Of a stretch of 64,000 nucleotides of DNA, positions 1 to 13,160 are shown piece by piece; position 1 is the stretch's first letter, and each line of letters starts with the position of its first letter. The notes beneath the pieces were generated by a model. That model did not search any database and had not been told where the DNA came from. It saw only the letters and a program-made list of their open reading frames with translations. The stretch covers positions 1-64,000 of the forward strand of contig OENT01000410.1 in the NCBI GenBank assembly GCA_900239685.1, read 5' to 3'. The stretch is from Rotaria macrura (lineage: Eukaryota; Rotifera; Eurotatoria; Philodinida; Philodinidae). Made by a program: the position numbers and the translations under genes.

Positions 1-1953
1 TTCTTGGGAACGGAACGCCAAAGTGACACCCCTAGACTAGTCAGGGGTCATTAAGGAGACTAAGCGGACTGGACATGACGGGTATTACGAATTTTTCGAC
101 TAGTCTAGACGTAGTTGCCAGACATTTTGTCTACAGGCAGCTCGTCTTGATGGGTAAGCTAGATGTTTCAGACGAGACCTGACAAGTAGTGTTGACGCTT
201 CAGACTAGTCAAGTTGGGCGTCCTTCCTATTTTTTTGTTTGCCTGGGCCTACGCTCAACAGCTGGATCATGATATGCTTAGCACATCACTGTTTCAAAAT
301 ATATCTATCGTGTTCGAATTTGATTTTCACATCCCTTTTCTATTCTGCATAGACTATTGTAGATCAATTATGATTTCTAATTCGAGAATCATCTGGCTGA
401 GTATAACACTGTTGATGCCATCTGAAGAGAACCGTAAGCAAGGTCGAAATCAGGATCATGGTACGCTTGCCACCACCTACACCCACACCCACTCCAATAG
501 TTCGATTGAAATTCGATAACTGAGTATTCGAAGTTTCTTACGAATTGATTCAGCAGAGAACTATGTGAACCTTTCTAGGTCACGTTTGTGATCACGTCTT
601 GTCAACAATGGTTTGTAGTAACAGAAACTTTGTTATAAGAATGCAAATTTATGTGCGTTTTCGAATGTCCCTCACGTTCATACTGATATCGAAACTCATT
701 TGTTTATGACTTATTTTATATTCACCAAAGAGAAACATTCTTGAATATTGATCTATCTGGCCCATATGATTCGTGTTTACTGCATTTGTTAAGATTATAA
801 AGATATTTCTTTTATTACTGTACTCTTTATTTTACTGTCGATATAGTTCTCTGATAGTTGAGTTGTATAAAGATTATCCGTCATGTTTATGTTCTCTATA
901 CGATGTCAACATGTCAGTTGTTGCTTTTTTGGAACTATTTTTTCGCTGCTTTCAAATAAAACACATCCTCATATCCATGAATAAAGAATTAGGACCGGCA
1001 AGAGTCGTGAAATAATAATCTTGCAAAATAATGACGTCTATTCATGTAAAACCACAAACTAATAAAGCGAGTTTACAACGTCACAAGCATATTATAGTAA
1101 TGCTCGTCCTAACGAAGATACACTGCATGAAATTTTCTGGTCCTCAGCATCAATATATCAGATACCACGAAGCTTATTCCAAAGATTTCAGTGAAATCTG
1201 CATTTCTTCATTGAGTTATTCAGATTGAATAAAAATAGCCACCGTAGCAAAAACATGAGAATAATAGTGCTTGTAAAATATTCAAAAGCTTATCTGAAGA
1301 ATACTCTGTTGAATCAAAAAGACGTATTTGTGGAAAAGAAGTTGAGATCGAATTAGGGTTATCCAATTCTATTTAGTTAATAATTAATACCTGATCGAGA
1401 GTTCCACAAAGTAGATAGAGGTTCACTTTGTAAGTCGACTGAAACGGATGTTTTTATGTCTAGCAGATCTCACTAAAACTTTACATTAGATCGAAAATAA
1501 ATCGAACAAATGAACGATATGTCTAGAATTTTTTCATGGGAATAAAATTTCTCCGGAAAAGCAAAAACAGAAAACTTTTCATCCAAGACTTTTGACTGTA
1601 GATAGTTCTACTGGAGTGTGTATTCTGTTCCAGATGTTCGCGAAAATTACTACAGACTACTTTATATTGAAAGGTTCAAATGCATATGTTGATTGTTATA
1701 TTTACTTGTGGGATAAAAAACATCTAAAACTATTGTTTTTTTCCTGAAAATACTTACTCGAAGCGAAATGGCAATAAGTCTATTAAAAATCTGTTGACAT
1801 GATCTCCTCGAGTGTTTTCGTGTATACAAACAAATATAATTGTTTCCACTGTTTTAATTCATTTGAGCTTCGAGATTCAAATGTATTTTTTCAGAAAACA
1901 TTGATGTTTCATTGGTTTGTTCACTGACAGAATACGAATTTTAACATTTCTAG
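1..1953. other. No confident gene; coding-like fragments
   Basis: No complete gene is visible. The first ~210 bp are richer in G and C than the rest and carry three copies of the palindrome GACTAGTC (near 40, 100 and 205). A C/A-rich tract with CACCCACACCC lies at 470-495 (see the telomere-like hairpin family). On the + strand a frame near 1606-1690 (starting FYWSVYSVPDV) follows a possible acceptor but has stops on both sides. Whether it belongs with the exon candidate at 1954 is unknown. Confidence 0.4.
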
Positions 1954-2112
1954 TCAAAAATCGGTGAGAAATACAACCGAGAAGTTTTACACTTTACGAA
2001 AAACAAGTTGCACGTCACAGACAACGCCTCATTAGTACTAAACAATCAAGCGTGTGATGAAAATTTGGATTCAATTGAACTTTCTTCAGATCTAAATGAA
2101 CTTCTCAGTTAG
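1954..2112 (+). CDS. Candidate terminal exon, unknown protein
   Basis: An open frame of 52 codons plus TAG begins directly after a good acceptor (ACATTTCTAG, with T-rich sequence before it). It has protein-like composition, starting SKIGEKYNREVL and ending DLNELLS. It has no ATG, so earlier exons would be needed, and none is convincing in 1-1953. No family was recognised. It could be the 3' end of a decayed gene or a chance open frame. Confidence 0.3.
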   Translation, partial: SKIGEKYNREVLHFTKNKLHVTDNASLVLNNQACDENLDSIELSSDLNELLS

Positions 2113-3447
2113 CTCAAATCAAACTCGGGTTAAAAATGGTATCGCGACATGCATCCTCGATCATCGATGATCATCATTAGCCTTAGAAAGTTGAGTTGAC
2201 AATAATACTTTCTATATGCCATGGAATTGTGCTATAAATGCAATTTTTTTCCATTCAAAGAAACCTACTGAGTAAGATGCGCGAAAAATTCGGTAACTCT
2301 TAGTGAACTTCAGAAAGATCATTCGCTTGCTCTGATTTTTCTTCCGCTTATCTCACCTGAATACAAAGCACGCCAATAAAATTTTGTTCTTTGCACTGTT
2401 ATACAATAGAATTCTGCTCCTTTCTCTATGAAAGCGACTTTCTATCAACATTAAAACACGTTTTTGGTAGGCTTGCATCACAGGTAGGCATTTATCTTCC
2501 ATGAAGCACTCTGTATTTACTAAATTCGAGTCACTTAAATCATAATCACAGGATTTTAATTGATTAAGAAAATGTTGTAGATGGATATAGGCCCACCGAT
2601 CAAAAGCCTACGCAAGAACTGGGAAGAGAAAAATTTCCAATTTCATTTCTCGCAACATATCCCCTATGATTCTTGTCCTTATTATATGTATTCTCTTCCT
2701 TTGTCTAAGTGCCGTATGCATTCTTTATTTTGTTTTTATTTGCAGATTAAAGAAATAGATCTTGGCTTGTTTTGTAACTGGAAGTTCGGATTATTTTAAT
2801 TCGATCTTACAAGGAAGGTATTCCTTTGGGAATACATATAAATAACGTCTCAGAGAAGTGAAAAAACGTGTTGAACAAGTATACTGATCCACTCTCAGGG
2901 TGAAGGATTATTCCAAAATGGTATCGAGATACCTCAGCGTTTTTCGTGTCATTTTTTGTTGACGAAGGAGAAACGAGATTTTCTTTCTCATTTCATCATT
3001 AGCCAGCCCTTTATTCAAAATCGATTCTCTATAAAAATAAGCAATTTCAACTATCATCTTGAATTACAGGAACGTTTTATTCTGAAAATATTCGACTCTT
3101 CAATATGTTGAGTACTTTTTTTTCTGACGTTAGAATCATATTGTTTGTACAGCGATAAAACGAGGAAAGCGAGTTCTTTCTACTGGTGTAGTATTTCAGG
3201 GAAGAAAGATAATTTTCATAAAAAAATTATTGTAAAGCCAATCACATTTTGGAACATGTTTAGCTCTGCAGTGGAAGTAGAAACTTAGAACGAACTGCTT
3301 AAATCAAAGCTAATGTTTAAATATATCTCTAGAAAGTCTGTCGAAGGCTGCATCGAGTTAAGTCTTAAAATATTTTCTAGTAATATTTAAATTCACAACA
3401 GAAGTATTGTATTTGAATACTTATGTTATATGTAGTCCTTGCAGGTT
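2113..3447. other. Intergenic, no gene seen
   Basis: AT-rich sequence without a supportable coding region. A perfect 14-bp palindrome GATCATCGATGATC lies at 2159-2172. Nothing else stands out. Confidence 0.5.
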
Positions 3448-3680
3448 TATTTAAGTTTTTAAATACATTTATATATGTATACATACATGTGAACTTTTTT
3501 TCTTTTAATTATGAACGTTGGAGGTAGGACGAAGATGACATATAGTCGACAAACCGTACTAGTACCATCGTCTTGCCGTCCCTCTATCATAATTTAAAAG
3601 AAAAACTAAAAAGAAAAAGAAAAAGAATTTACATGCATATTTACATACATAAATTTTTACAAACTTACGTAAAATAAAAT
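3448..3680. repeat. Fold-back (palindromic) element
   Basis: The left half (ATATATGTATACATACATG, then T-rich sequence, CTTTTAATTATGA and GGTAGGACGAAGATG) is followed by its imperfect reverse complement (CATCGTCTTGCCGTCC, TCATAATTTAAAAG, A-rich sequence, CATGCATATTTACATACAT). The arms are ~100 bp each and meet near 3560. There is no ORF. The structure suits a MITE or fold-back DNA element. I see no clear target-site duplication, so the ends are approximate. Confidence 0.6.
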
Positions 3681-5569
3681 AGTCTGACGAGAGCAACACC
3701 GTTGCCGAAACACTACTAAAAACATAACAAAAAATAACATCAAATAATAGGAACAGAATTCTTGATTAATTTAACTACTAGAAAATAAGAAAAGTGTGTC
3801 CGTTGGCTATGAATCCTGAGTACATCGCCAATATCAATCAACTTTCATTCATTATCAACTGGTCATGCATGTTCTTGATGAAAATCAGAGAAAGGCACCC
3901 AATTCGTGCTTTCGATATACTATTAAAAGTTGTATTTCTAATCAAGGGTTCAGTAATTTGAACTGTTCTTGCTAGCCAAGGTTATGCTCCTCAAAATGGA
4001 TTTCAATGAAAATATGTTTTTACAAAGATTATTTGTCAAACTGAATGTTAATTTAAAAGTTTGTATTTTTTCCAAAGTTTTTAGAGTGATGAGGCCTTCC
4101 ATCTATCAAATCTTGAGTATAATTGCTGATATACTTATTAATAAAAGTCTTCTGATGGAGCTATCAAAAGATACGCTGGCCTCGTAAATATTGCGAAAAG
4201 AAAAACTTTACTGAAAGTATCCTTTCAGGCTTCTATACTCATTTTTTCATAACATTGTGGATGAGAAAAATTATACTTGAACTCCCACGAGTCGGTTTTA
4301 AAGTTTATGTGTATTTTGAAAGATTATCTTTCTGATCGCATGCATGTTCATGGGAACTAGGTTCTTCGGAACTCCCTTTCCATGAAGTAGAGTAAATTGA
4401 ATGACTGCATATGTGATGAAACATAGGAGCTTTCGATATTCTCTCTAAAATAAAATCTCAAAATTCTTTTAGATTTGGGTCAAAAATGATGCATAATCGA
4501 TTTGCGATGGATAGAACCGATTGATATTTGTTCCTAGAAAACTTTACCTCACTGGATCAAGCTATTCATTACATTCGGTTATGTTTCGTCGGTTTCCACT
4601 ACGATGATCGCTCTTAGACTGTTGTGTTACAAGTCCATAACGAATCAGTGCCTACATGTTTTTAATGCAGTGTGTATGCTGACTTACAGTTAGGGGAAAA
4701 ACGACTGACTTCAAGCTAAAGAGAACGTCAAAGTACGATAGTAGTTTAAAGTAGATAGAATTATTTCAAAATAGTTTACAATAGTTTAAAGTATTATAAA
4801 ACAACCTTAAATACACTAAAATACATTAAAGTACTCCTATGCAAAAGAAGGGCTCGTGTACTGATAAGAATGTGAAAAAAAATGAACTGGAAACTGAACC
4901 TTGCATTTTTGAGTCAAATCAATTAGAACTAGAATACTTTGCGAGTTAGAAGGAATTGAATACAAATGGTTTTTTAAGAAATGAGATCAAACCAGACCAG
5001 ATGAAAACAGAATGGTATGAGTGTAAATATAAATGTACGTTCGAATATCTCTACGGCTCACAACCACACCCTACTCCAGCATATTTAAAAAGCTGCTATA
5101 GCTGCTTAAAGTATTTTCAAGTAAAGTAATTCAGATTATTCGCAATATTTACAGGTAAATAGTTCAAAGTACTTTGAATTAACTTGAAGTAACTGATGAT
5201 AATTCAACATAGCAAAAATCGGTTTCACATAGTTCCAAGAATATGTTAAATAGCTGAAATTTACTCAAAGCACTTTTAAGTACCGTAAAAAAACTTATGA
5301 TATGAGAGCCTATTGTTTTCTCCTTAGTCAAGACGCTTTATCGACCATATAGCATTTTTAATTATGTCAAATGTAACGGTCTTGAAAGAGAAATGTTTCA
5401 CTCTAAATTGGCTGTAGCATAGACCAAAAAATTGCTACCATATATTCAGATAGGTTGTCTTAAAAGAGGAATACAACCTTAGGCTAATAGTCAACAATGC
5501 TGACTTGATCTACTTAAGTATATTTTGTCCTCTTAGTCGAACTTTAACACAAGTCTGAAATTACGAATT
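3681..5569. other. Intergenic; short ORF and degenerate repeat
   Basis: A 50-codon + strand frame at 3809-3961 (ATG, starting MNPEYIANINQL) looks protein-like but has no homology I can name. From about 4730 to 5290 the sequence is a degenerate low-complexity repeat built on TTAAAGTA and CAAAGTA words. Neither supports a gene call. The ABCG gene starts at 5570. Confidence 0.4.
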
Positions 5570-7680
5570 ATGCAAATGGCTTGCGAAAAGACTAGTGAAC
5601 CTAACGAAAATCCATCTAAAGAAAATGCGATTACAATATCTAAGAGTGGTACAGTCGAAACACATACATCTGCTGACAATATTTTAATGACTGCAGATAC
5701 ATCTTCAAGCATTACAATTACATTTTATAATTTATCGAAAATAATAAATGTCCCAAGAGAAAAAACTGATAACACATCCAAAGAAAAATTAGTTCAACGA
5801 GCATTACTAGACAGTATTTCTGGTCAAATTCCTGCAAAACAAGTAGTTGCATTGATGGGTCCATCAGGTAGTGGCAAGACAACATTACTGAATATATTAG
5901 CTGGTCGTACATTGAGTGGTGTTACAGGTGATGTTTGGATGAACAATCAACGATATGAAAAAAGTATGAAAAGCAAACTTGCTTATGTTCTGCAACAAGA
6001 TATTTTCTTTGAAACTCTAACTGTTAAACAACAGTTAACATATACAGCATTACTTCGATTACAAAATAATCTCACACGACAAGATAAACTGGCTCAAGTT
6101 AATCAAGTTATTGAACAACTACATCTACAGAGTTGTGCGGATACAACAATTATGCTCATCTCTGGTGGAGAAAAGAAACGAGTCAATATTGCGACAGAAT
6201 TATTAACTAATCCAAGTGTTATCTTCCTCGATGGTTGCTCTTCTTTTCTTAAATTACTTATTTTCAAAACTATTTACTTTATTCTCTAGAACCAACATCA
6301 GGCTTAGACAGCACATCCGCAGCCGTTATTATAAGTATTCTAAAGGAACTTGCTTCCAAAGGCAAGACAATATTGACATCGATTCATCAACCATCATCCC
6401 AAATTTTTCAATCATTTGATCAACTGATTTTATTAGCTGATGGCAAAACTATTTTCAAAGTAGAGGTTGAATGAGATTCTGATAAATGAATTAATTGTTC
6501 AAATTTTTAGGGTAAACCATCAAATGCTCTTGCTTATTTCGAAACATTAGAGTATTTTTCACCTCCACAATATAATCCAGCTGATTTCATAATGGATCTT
6601 GCCAACAAAAGTTTCGAAGTTCGTGAAGAACTGACGAAGGCTTACATTCGAAATAGATTTCCTATAAATGGAAAGCAAACACATGATCATTTTCAAAAAC
6701 GACAGGAGTATTCAAATGAATGTCAAAAATATCTGATCGGCGAGCCCAGTGGTAACGAAGAAGATTTACCGCAAGGCAATAACACAGAAATCATCGGACA
6801 ACGGGAAGAAAGTAAATGGGCTGTAGGCTTTTTTGCACAAATATCAATTCTTTTTCGACGTAATTTGGTACTGACAAGCAAGGCACAATTTGATGTACTT
6901 AATTGTACTCAAGGATTATTTTTATCCCTTATGTTTGGTCTTTTCTGGTTACGTTTAACTTACACTGAAGAAACACTAAGAGATCGAGCATCATTCATTT
7001 ATTTTATGCTAATATTTTGGCCGTTTGAATTATGCTTCGTTAGTGTATTGTCATTTCTAGTGGAACGCCCTATCATAGACAAAGAACGAGCAAGCGGATC
7101 ATTTCGTTTATCAAGTTACTATCTTGCTAAATGTTTATCTGAAACTCCGCTTAAACTAGTTTTGCCGATTATTTCTTTTATTATAGCATATTGGATGGCA
7201 AATATGAATCGGAATTTCAGTATTTTTCTTGGTATCATTTTTTCTCTAGTAATGGTCGTTCTTGTAGCTGAGTCCATTGGTCTTTTCTTGAGTGCATCGC
7301 TACAAGATTTACGACGAGCCTGGGTCGCTGCTAATATAACTCTACTTATTTTAATATTAGCTGGTGGATATTATATTGAAAATATACCCGTTTGGTTAAA
7401 ATGGACTAAATGGTTATCATTTTTCAAATACGGCTATGATGTATGCCTTCAACTTCAATTTACAGGGGAACATTTGTATAGATGTGGTAATGGAGCATAC
7501 ATTAATGTGTGTAAAAATAATCCTAATGGAACATTTACCGGTGATGATGCGTTAAAATACTTCAAACCTGATCTAAATGCTGGTCTGAATATTCTTGTTC
7601 TAATTGGGATGTTTATTACGTTGAGACTTTTAACATATATTTCATTACGCTTCATAAAAGATCGTGTTGGTCGCACTTGA
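5570..7680 (+). CDS. ABC transporter, subfamily G half-transporter
   Basis: Membrane half-transporter that should dimerise and move lipids, sterols or small organics; the substrate cannot be read from sequence. There are three exons: 5570-6233, 6290-6459 and 6511-7680, with GT-AG introns of 56 and 51 bp, giving 667 residues, typical of ABCG. The ABCG order holds, with the nucleotide-binding domain first. Walker A is GPSGSGKTT (residues ~97-105) and the signature is ISGGEKKR (~197-204). The Walker B motif VIFLDEPTSGLDS is completed across the first intron, and the switch is SIHQPSS. About six membrane segments follow in exon 3, with a Cys-containing outer loop near the C-terminus (YRCGNGAYINVC). 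The start is the first in-frame ATG. All catalytic motifs are intact, so it should be active. White/ABCG2-like grouping is inferred from domain order. Confidence 0.93.
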
Positions 7681-8467
7681 ACAGTGCATCATTTTATTTT
7701 AGAAGCATTGAACTTGCCATCTTCTGCTCTTTGAATAGAAAAAGAACTAGCGCATCCATTCAAAAGCATTTTTTTAATCATGAAAATACTTATCTATTTT
7801 AATGTATTTATTTTCCGATAATAGTCATGTACACACCAAATTTTCATAGATGAAAAAAATAAAACCGATCAGCTTCGATTTTAGGAGAAAACACCACAAC
7901 ACTTGTTAACTAAAGAAGGTGGAGGATGTAAAAGGCAGTCAAATCGTATATCTAACAAAGGCTTCCAAACTACTATTCCTCTGAAGCCTACGTGTACATT
8001 AGTGGGTAAAATACCGAAATTCTTTGACCTTAATCCTCAACGGTACCGGTGTCATGGCTTGTTTTCTTCCCTTTAAGCTCCACTTGAACATTAATTTCGA
8101 TGCAGAAAATCGAAGAATTTCGTACATGAATCTTACTTGGGCTTGATCTCGTTTTTATGTGAAAATAGACCGAGACTGTTGGGGAAATATACGATACTCG
8201 TCTAAAGTCCTGCTACTAGATGAAAGTTACTTAAACATCAACGGTTTAAGCACAAATTTTTATGATGAATAGGACTCAATGAACCTTGATCATAGGAATC
8301 GATAGGGACTTAAACGCTAAATGCATATCTTTAGTTGGAGTAGGATTATCTTAGTGAAGTATGAAAGTCTCTTAGTTTGTGATCACACATTAGAGAGAGA
8401 GAGAGCAACGTAATCTCTTTGTTTCATAAAAAGTTCGTGCTAATCAGCTTTAATATGTCTGAGAAAG

Positions 8468-8522
8468 AGTGTGTGTGTGTGTGTATGGTCCATACCAAGA
8501 CTAAGCCCCACACCGACACCCT
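8468..8522. repeat. Short GT/CA hairpin, telomere-like arms
   Basis: A GAGTGTGTGTGTGTG arm is followed ~25 bp later by CCCCACACCGACACCC; TATGGTCCATA sits between them. This is a weaker member of the GGGTGTGG/CCACACCC hairpin family described in the findings. Confidence 0.4.
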
Positions 8523-9137
8523 TTTAAGGATAAAATCATGGGTGCTTGTTGAAGCAGAGTACCCATGCAGCTCTTATTTAGAAATAATGGGCATTGTAAT
8601 GCATTATTTTACTATAGAACAGTAATGGATGTAAATACACGATAATGCAACTCAAATAGTGCATTATAATTCATGATTTACTTTAATCCAGTGCAATTAA
8701 TTGTGAAATCAATGCTTTTTGATGCGTTGTTCTCGTTGCACTATCATTCCATTGGACCACAGAGAACTAAATACATTGTAATTTGTTAAAACTAGTCTCA
8801 AACCTGGATGAATGATCAACCTCAGAGAAACGCCCTGTAAAGGAAGGAAGCACTCCATTTTCCAGCTACTCCATATGTGTGTGTCACAATTGTTACTCTG
8901 ACACCGATACTGATCTAAGAAAAGCATAGAGGTACCCATCGAGTACCCAATATCCACGAAAAACTACTACTGTGGTACTTCAAATGTATTGATAGGCAAC
9001 TCTTAGGGTACCTAATGCCCACGTATAGGTACTCCTGTTTGCCTAATATCCGCATATAAGTTTAATTTTGTATTTTAACAGCAGCGAGTAGACGTGTGAT
9101 TGCACAATGTGATAAAGAGAGACTACCGAAAATGACA

Positions 9138-9174
9138 GAATTTACTTTTGCAGATAACCTGCAAAAGTAAATTC
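9138..9174. repeat. Perfect 16-bp inverted repeat
   Basis: GAATTTACTTTTGCAG and its exact reverse complement CTGCAAAAGTAAATTC are separated by a 5-bp loop. It could be a tiny fold-back element or a transcript hairpin; no gene lies close by. Confidence 0.8.
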
Positions 9175-10149
9175 CGTATAGAATAAATTTATCTTGGAAA
9201 ATATTTCATATTGTGCGAAATTTGAGTATGGTGAAAATTCTTTAAAAGATGAATGAAAATAAAACTAATTAGAGAAAGAACGCGTTGTCAAGAACGTTTT
9301 TAGTGTATGAGGATGGTTCTACAAAAGTGCCCAGACATAAAAGCAAAGTATACATACTTTCTTAGATCTTATTCTAACATAATCAACCGCCACTTCAAAC
9401 CGTGTATGCTATCAGTAAGTAAAAGGTCTGTAGTATTTGACGTCCACTTCAATAAAGTATCACATAACTCACTCAAAAGCAGTGTTCCGAATAGAAACAA
9501 AAACCCGAAATGATTTCGTGCACTTTTGCTTATTGAACAAAACGTATCCGTACACTTTTCTTTTGTGAGTAAAGGTAGTCAAAGTGCATATATCGAAAGT
9601 TACGGTGTAATGTAGAAAAAAATCTGTTTATTTTTATATCTGTTAAACAATATATTCCCTTCGTGTAGAAAGAGAAAGGATAAAATGTTGAATACGCTCA
9701 GTAAGAAAGAAATAGAAAAAGTAGTAATAGTCGACAGTAAAAATGAAGAACAGAGGTCCTGTCATGCAAAGTAAGCATGTTACATCCACTGATATTAGAA
9801 TTAACTCATATAAAAACTGATTTTTCTATGACACATAAAATGTTAATTTTTTTAGACGCAGTGTTCTGTGTACACTGTTTTTGTCAAAAGCGTGCAACAC
9901 AGTATGCACTCGAGACTTAGCAAGGGTCCTGTACATTTTGATTATGCTTGGCCCACCTACTATTCGTATTGCTTCTCAAGAGGAGATCATATATTAACAG
10001 TCAGATTATTTTGCACCTTTCATGGCATTTTAATTTCATCAAACTTCATACGGTAAATTCTAGTTATTATAAAGTGATACTTTTCCTGAATTTCAGTCAA
10101 TTTGAGAAGGCAATAAAGCAATGCGTTCAATCGTGTTTCAACATTCTTC

Positions 10150-10400
10150 CGACTTCATGCATTGAAATACATCGATTGTCCGTCCAATTTTTCCTATTAC
10201 AATAACATTATTCAAGAATAATTCATTAAAATGCGTTGATTTTCCATCCGTTATTTCGTATCTCTACATTTTTCTAGAATGATGCATTGAAATGCGTTGA
10301 TTTTCAATGAACATAATAGAAATCATGAATTGCAATTAATTATATTCTGGTTTTTGGAAAATAATGTGTTGATTTTGCATTATTTGTTCATTATCGGCTA
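10150..10400. repeat. Degenerate tandem repeat (GCATTGAAATGCGTTGATTTT)
   Basis: Several diverged copies of a word close to ATGCATTGAAATGCGTTGA recur at roughly 60-120 bp spacing (near 10156, 10227, 10283 and 10366). It is an old minisatellite-like array with no coding content. Confidence 0.5.
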
Positions 10401-10760
10401 CTTTGGTAGTAGTGACATCCAGAGCTGAAATATTACATTTACAAGCAGTCATTTCAAATGTTGAGACTCACCCGCAGCTGAAAATGCATCACATGAAGAA
10501 GAACAATTAAGACGAAAGGTAAGTCGATTAGTCAAGCCAATGCTACCGCTAAACGTCAATGGTGTACTTGAAACTGTTGAAGACGAAGAAGGAACTAAAC
10601 ATCCTTCCTTTGTGACCACGAGAGGTTCGAAAGGATAAATACCCACAAAAAATCCAGATGAACAATGACTTGGAAGTAAAGCCGTTCGCCATAGTTCTCC
10701 AACTAGAAAAATTAAACAAAAAACAATGGTTTCTATAAGAATAAGAACACGAAATTTCAT
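10336..10760 (-). CDS. Possible small secreted protein
   Basis: Exon 1 (10472-10760) opens with ATG and a hydrophobic stretch (MKFRVLILIETIVFCLIFLV) resembling a signal peptide, followed by a Ser/Cys-rich segment. A GTGAGT donor joins in frame across a 47-bp intron to 10336-10424, which ends with TAA, for 125 residues in all. Against it, the complementary strand of the same stretch reads as a charged peptide (EEEQLRRKVSRLVKP) interrupted by two stops, so a decayed + strand gene could explain the open frame. No family was recognised. Confidence 0.33.
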
Positions 10761-12029
10761 TTCATGAGATTACTCAAATTACTAAGTTAACCACAGAAAC
10801 GCTTCTTGTTGATTGGTTTTGAATTCGACTGGAGATTGTACATATTAAGTGTGGCGTTCTATATTGAGAGTATTCTTACGTCACATTTTGTCTTTTCCTT
10901 ATCTACATATATCTCTTCTCTTTCATCCTTTCATGGATACGATCAGCTCATTACTTATTCTGTTGACAGGAATACATATATCAGCTTCCATAATCATCGT
11001 TCCTGTTATTCTCATCTTCTCATTAGTTATGTCTATCTTTTCTCTTGTTGTATCTTTCCCCTCCCTCTCTCTTTCTTGGCTGCGTATATAAGCGCGTGTT
11101 GTGGATGTAAACGATGCGATTTGTGTTATGTAGGAGCAAAATAAAATGTAGTAACATTAACATTAACCCTTCTTCTATCTAAACTCGTCACATTAAGGAG
11201 TTGTCGCCAAGTAGTTTTCACCTTTGTGAGAGTTACTAAATATAACGGTTGAAGTACAGTAGTATACTGTATGGAGACAAGCAAAGAAGTTCGATCCTGT
11301 GAACAGTGACAGTCTTGATGATCCGTGTGCTGGTTTGGGTTTTATGCCCATCGAATATAAGTAGTACTTGCTTCGATAGATCTTCAACATAAGGGATAAA
11401 AATTTGCTTGAGCCAAGCGAAGAATATGTACCTTTCTAGCCATCCGGAAAGGCTGCTGCTGAATCATGTTCATGAAAAGTAGTTTTTGAAGATCCATGCA
11501 TTTCACAGATGCGTACCTTGATAAATTATGTACAATTGAAGAGCCCTGAAAGAAATAAGTGGTGAAATATGAAGATTAGGGCCACACAAGAAAAACTCAC
11601 TTTTCGTTGGCACTGCAACATATTAGTACTGTTGTGAATATTTTTCCGATGCCAGAATGTGACGATAATGAATACTCTGTCAATCACTTAACGACAACTG
11701 ATAGACGACCGGGGTCGTTGCAGAAGCCACTCTCATCAACATTAAATATAGCTTTTGGCCTATCTAGAAGCTTGTGCTTGACGATAACTCTGTGTAGAGT
11801 CTAGAGCCAACGTTCTGTTAAATAATCGAAAAAATGCTTGTTGGTCTAAGTACAATTATTGGTGAAGAAACTTTTCGATAGCTTCCGGAGTACAGGATAT
11901 TGAATGAACCTTTTCCAATTTTAAAAATTTTTGTGATCTTGAGCTCAGGATGCTGTTTCATAAATAAAGAAAACTAATCATTGAGATGAGCAATCAAAAT
12001 TTTTTTTTCCCCGAGTTCGAGCATATACG
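10761..12029. other. Intergenic, no gene seen
   Basis: Open frames at 10806-11144 are T-rich and hydrophobic without protein-like structure. A 65-codon frame at 11607-11804 has mixed composition but no recognisable domain. No repeat stands out. Confidence 0.4.
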
Positions 12030-12396
12030 CCCAGTAAAAAAATAATGAAATATAGAGGATTCGACTGGAATATAATCGGATTTTTCTGCACCAAAATCCA
12101 ACTTATAACCGATCGAAATCGTCGAAATCAACGATAATTTAATTTTAATCAAACAATAATCTTAAAAACTTGGTAAAATTTTGATTAAAATCATATGAAA
12201 TCCTGATCATATGATTGAAATGAAACGTGCATAGTTTTAATGAAAATTTTCGCGGATTTTAAAGATTATTGTTTGATTGAAAATCAAATTATCTTTAGTT
12301 TCGACGATTTCAATCGATTATAATTTGGGTTTTGTTGCAGAAAAATCCAATTATAATCCACTGAAATCTTCCATAATTTGATACTTTTTCACTGGG
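12030..12396. repeat. Fold-back element with CCCAGT ends
   Basis: An almost complete palindrome of 367 bp. The left arm from CCCAGTAAAAAAATAATG through GGATTTTTCTGCA and GAAATCGTCGAAA to AAACAATAATCTT is mirrored by the right arm ending ACTTTTTCACTGGG. The arms are ~140 bp at roughly 85% identity by eye. Terminal CCCAGT[AG]AAAAA suggests a DNA-transposon-derived MITE. No ORF and no clear flanking duplication were found, so it is probably old. Confidence 0.7.
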
Positions 12397-12615
12397 TGGC
12401 CGTGCGATCTCGATTGCCGATTTCCTACTATTGGTAATTGCCATTTTTCAAATGCTTCGATAGCATGCATAAGGGATGCTTCCTCCTCCTGTGATTTGTG
12501 TGCCCATCCCAAGGATGTGTGGTACGTTCACCAGAAACTCGACCATAGAGTGTAGATACGGGAATACTAAATTGGTAGGTAGCAATATAAGGTTGAAAAT
12601 TCTTGTTTCAAATAG

Positions 12616-12945
12616 TGTCGGTGGCTTTCTCAAAGTCAGATTCCGTGTATTTTGCCCCAGTCCTTCCCGTATAATTTTGAACGATATGAATATGATATTG
12701 ATAAGACAGATTACAAGAACTCAAATTTATATGATCAATATAGTGATACGTCGAGAATCGTGCAAAAGGAACGAAAGATGATAATGATGATAGTTACGTC
12801 GAAGATGTTCTTTTATACGACAAGGAGCAGTCAAACAAAAAACGTCAATGGTCATTGTCATGGTTCTTTCCTTTCCCCCTTCATGGTTGCTTTTTCCAAT
12901 ATTCGAACAATGCTCATTGTTCTGTTCAATACATTATTTAGTTGA
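12616..12945 (+). pseudogene. Decayed coding fragment, unknown
   Basis: A + strand frame reads ILPQSFPYNFERYEYDIDK and continues to LYDQYSD near 12740. There it must change frame by one base to go on as YVENRAKGTKDDNDDSYVED and DKEQSNKKRQWSL, ending at a TAG near 12945. Both halves are rich in Asp, Lys and Tyr and look like one acidic protein broken by a single-base indel. No start or family is identifiable. A sequencing error is an alternative to decay. Confidence 0.4.
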
Positions 12946-13096
12946 TGACTGAGAAAAGTAAAGTACTAACTTGTCAATGGGTAATGAAACGAAATATGAA
13001 TTTTTTGCCACTGGATTATTCTGACGCGCTCTACCATGCATGACTCTAGAGCATAACGAATCTTTTTTTATGAAATAAAAGACTTGAAGTATCGTA

Positions 13097-13160
13097 GGGT
13101 GTGGTGTTGGTATGTCTTTGTGCATTACACTATTAAGTTCGTTCACCCACATCCACACCC
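13097..13160. repeat. Telomere-like hairpin GGGTGTGG...CCACACCC
   Basis: GGGTGTGGTGTTGG at 13097-13110 is matched by CACCCACATCCACACCC at 13144-13160 in inverted orientation, with a 33-bp loop. It is one of several such short palindromes in the window (see findings). Confidence 0.6.

Larger units (their letters stand above)
7681..10335. other. Intergenic with simple and degenerate repeats
   Basis: No supportable gene. It contains a (GA)n run near 8394, a (TG)n-bearing hairpin at 8468-8522, degenerate AATGCATTAT-type words at 8580-8700, and repeated TACCC/TAATATCC words at 8920-9060. A perfect small hairpin lies at 9138-9174 and a degenerate tandem repeat starts near 10150. The open frames here have no protein-like character. 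Confidence 0.45.

Noticed and set aside
4730..5290. TTAAAGTA-rich sequence as a satellite array
   Set aside because: The words are too irregular in spacing to define a repeat unit.
12476..12781. 101-codon + strand frame upstream of the decayed fragment
   Set aside because: It overlaps other frames and the better protein-like reading is the one in the 12616-12945 entry; no domain or splice support.
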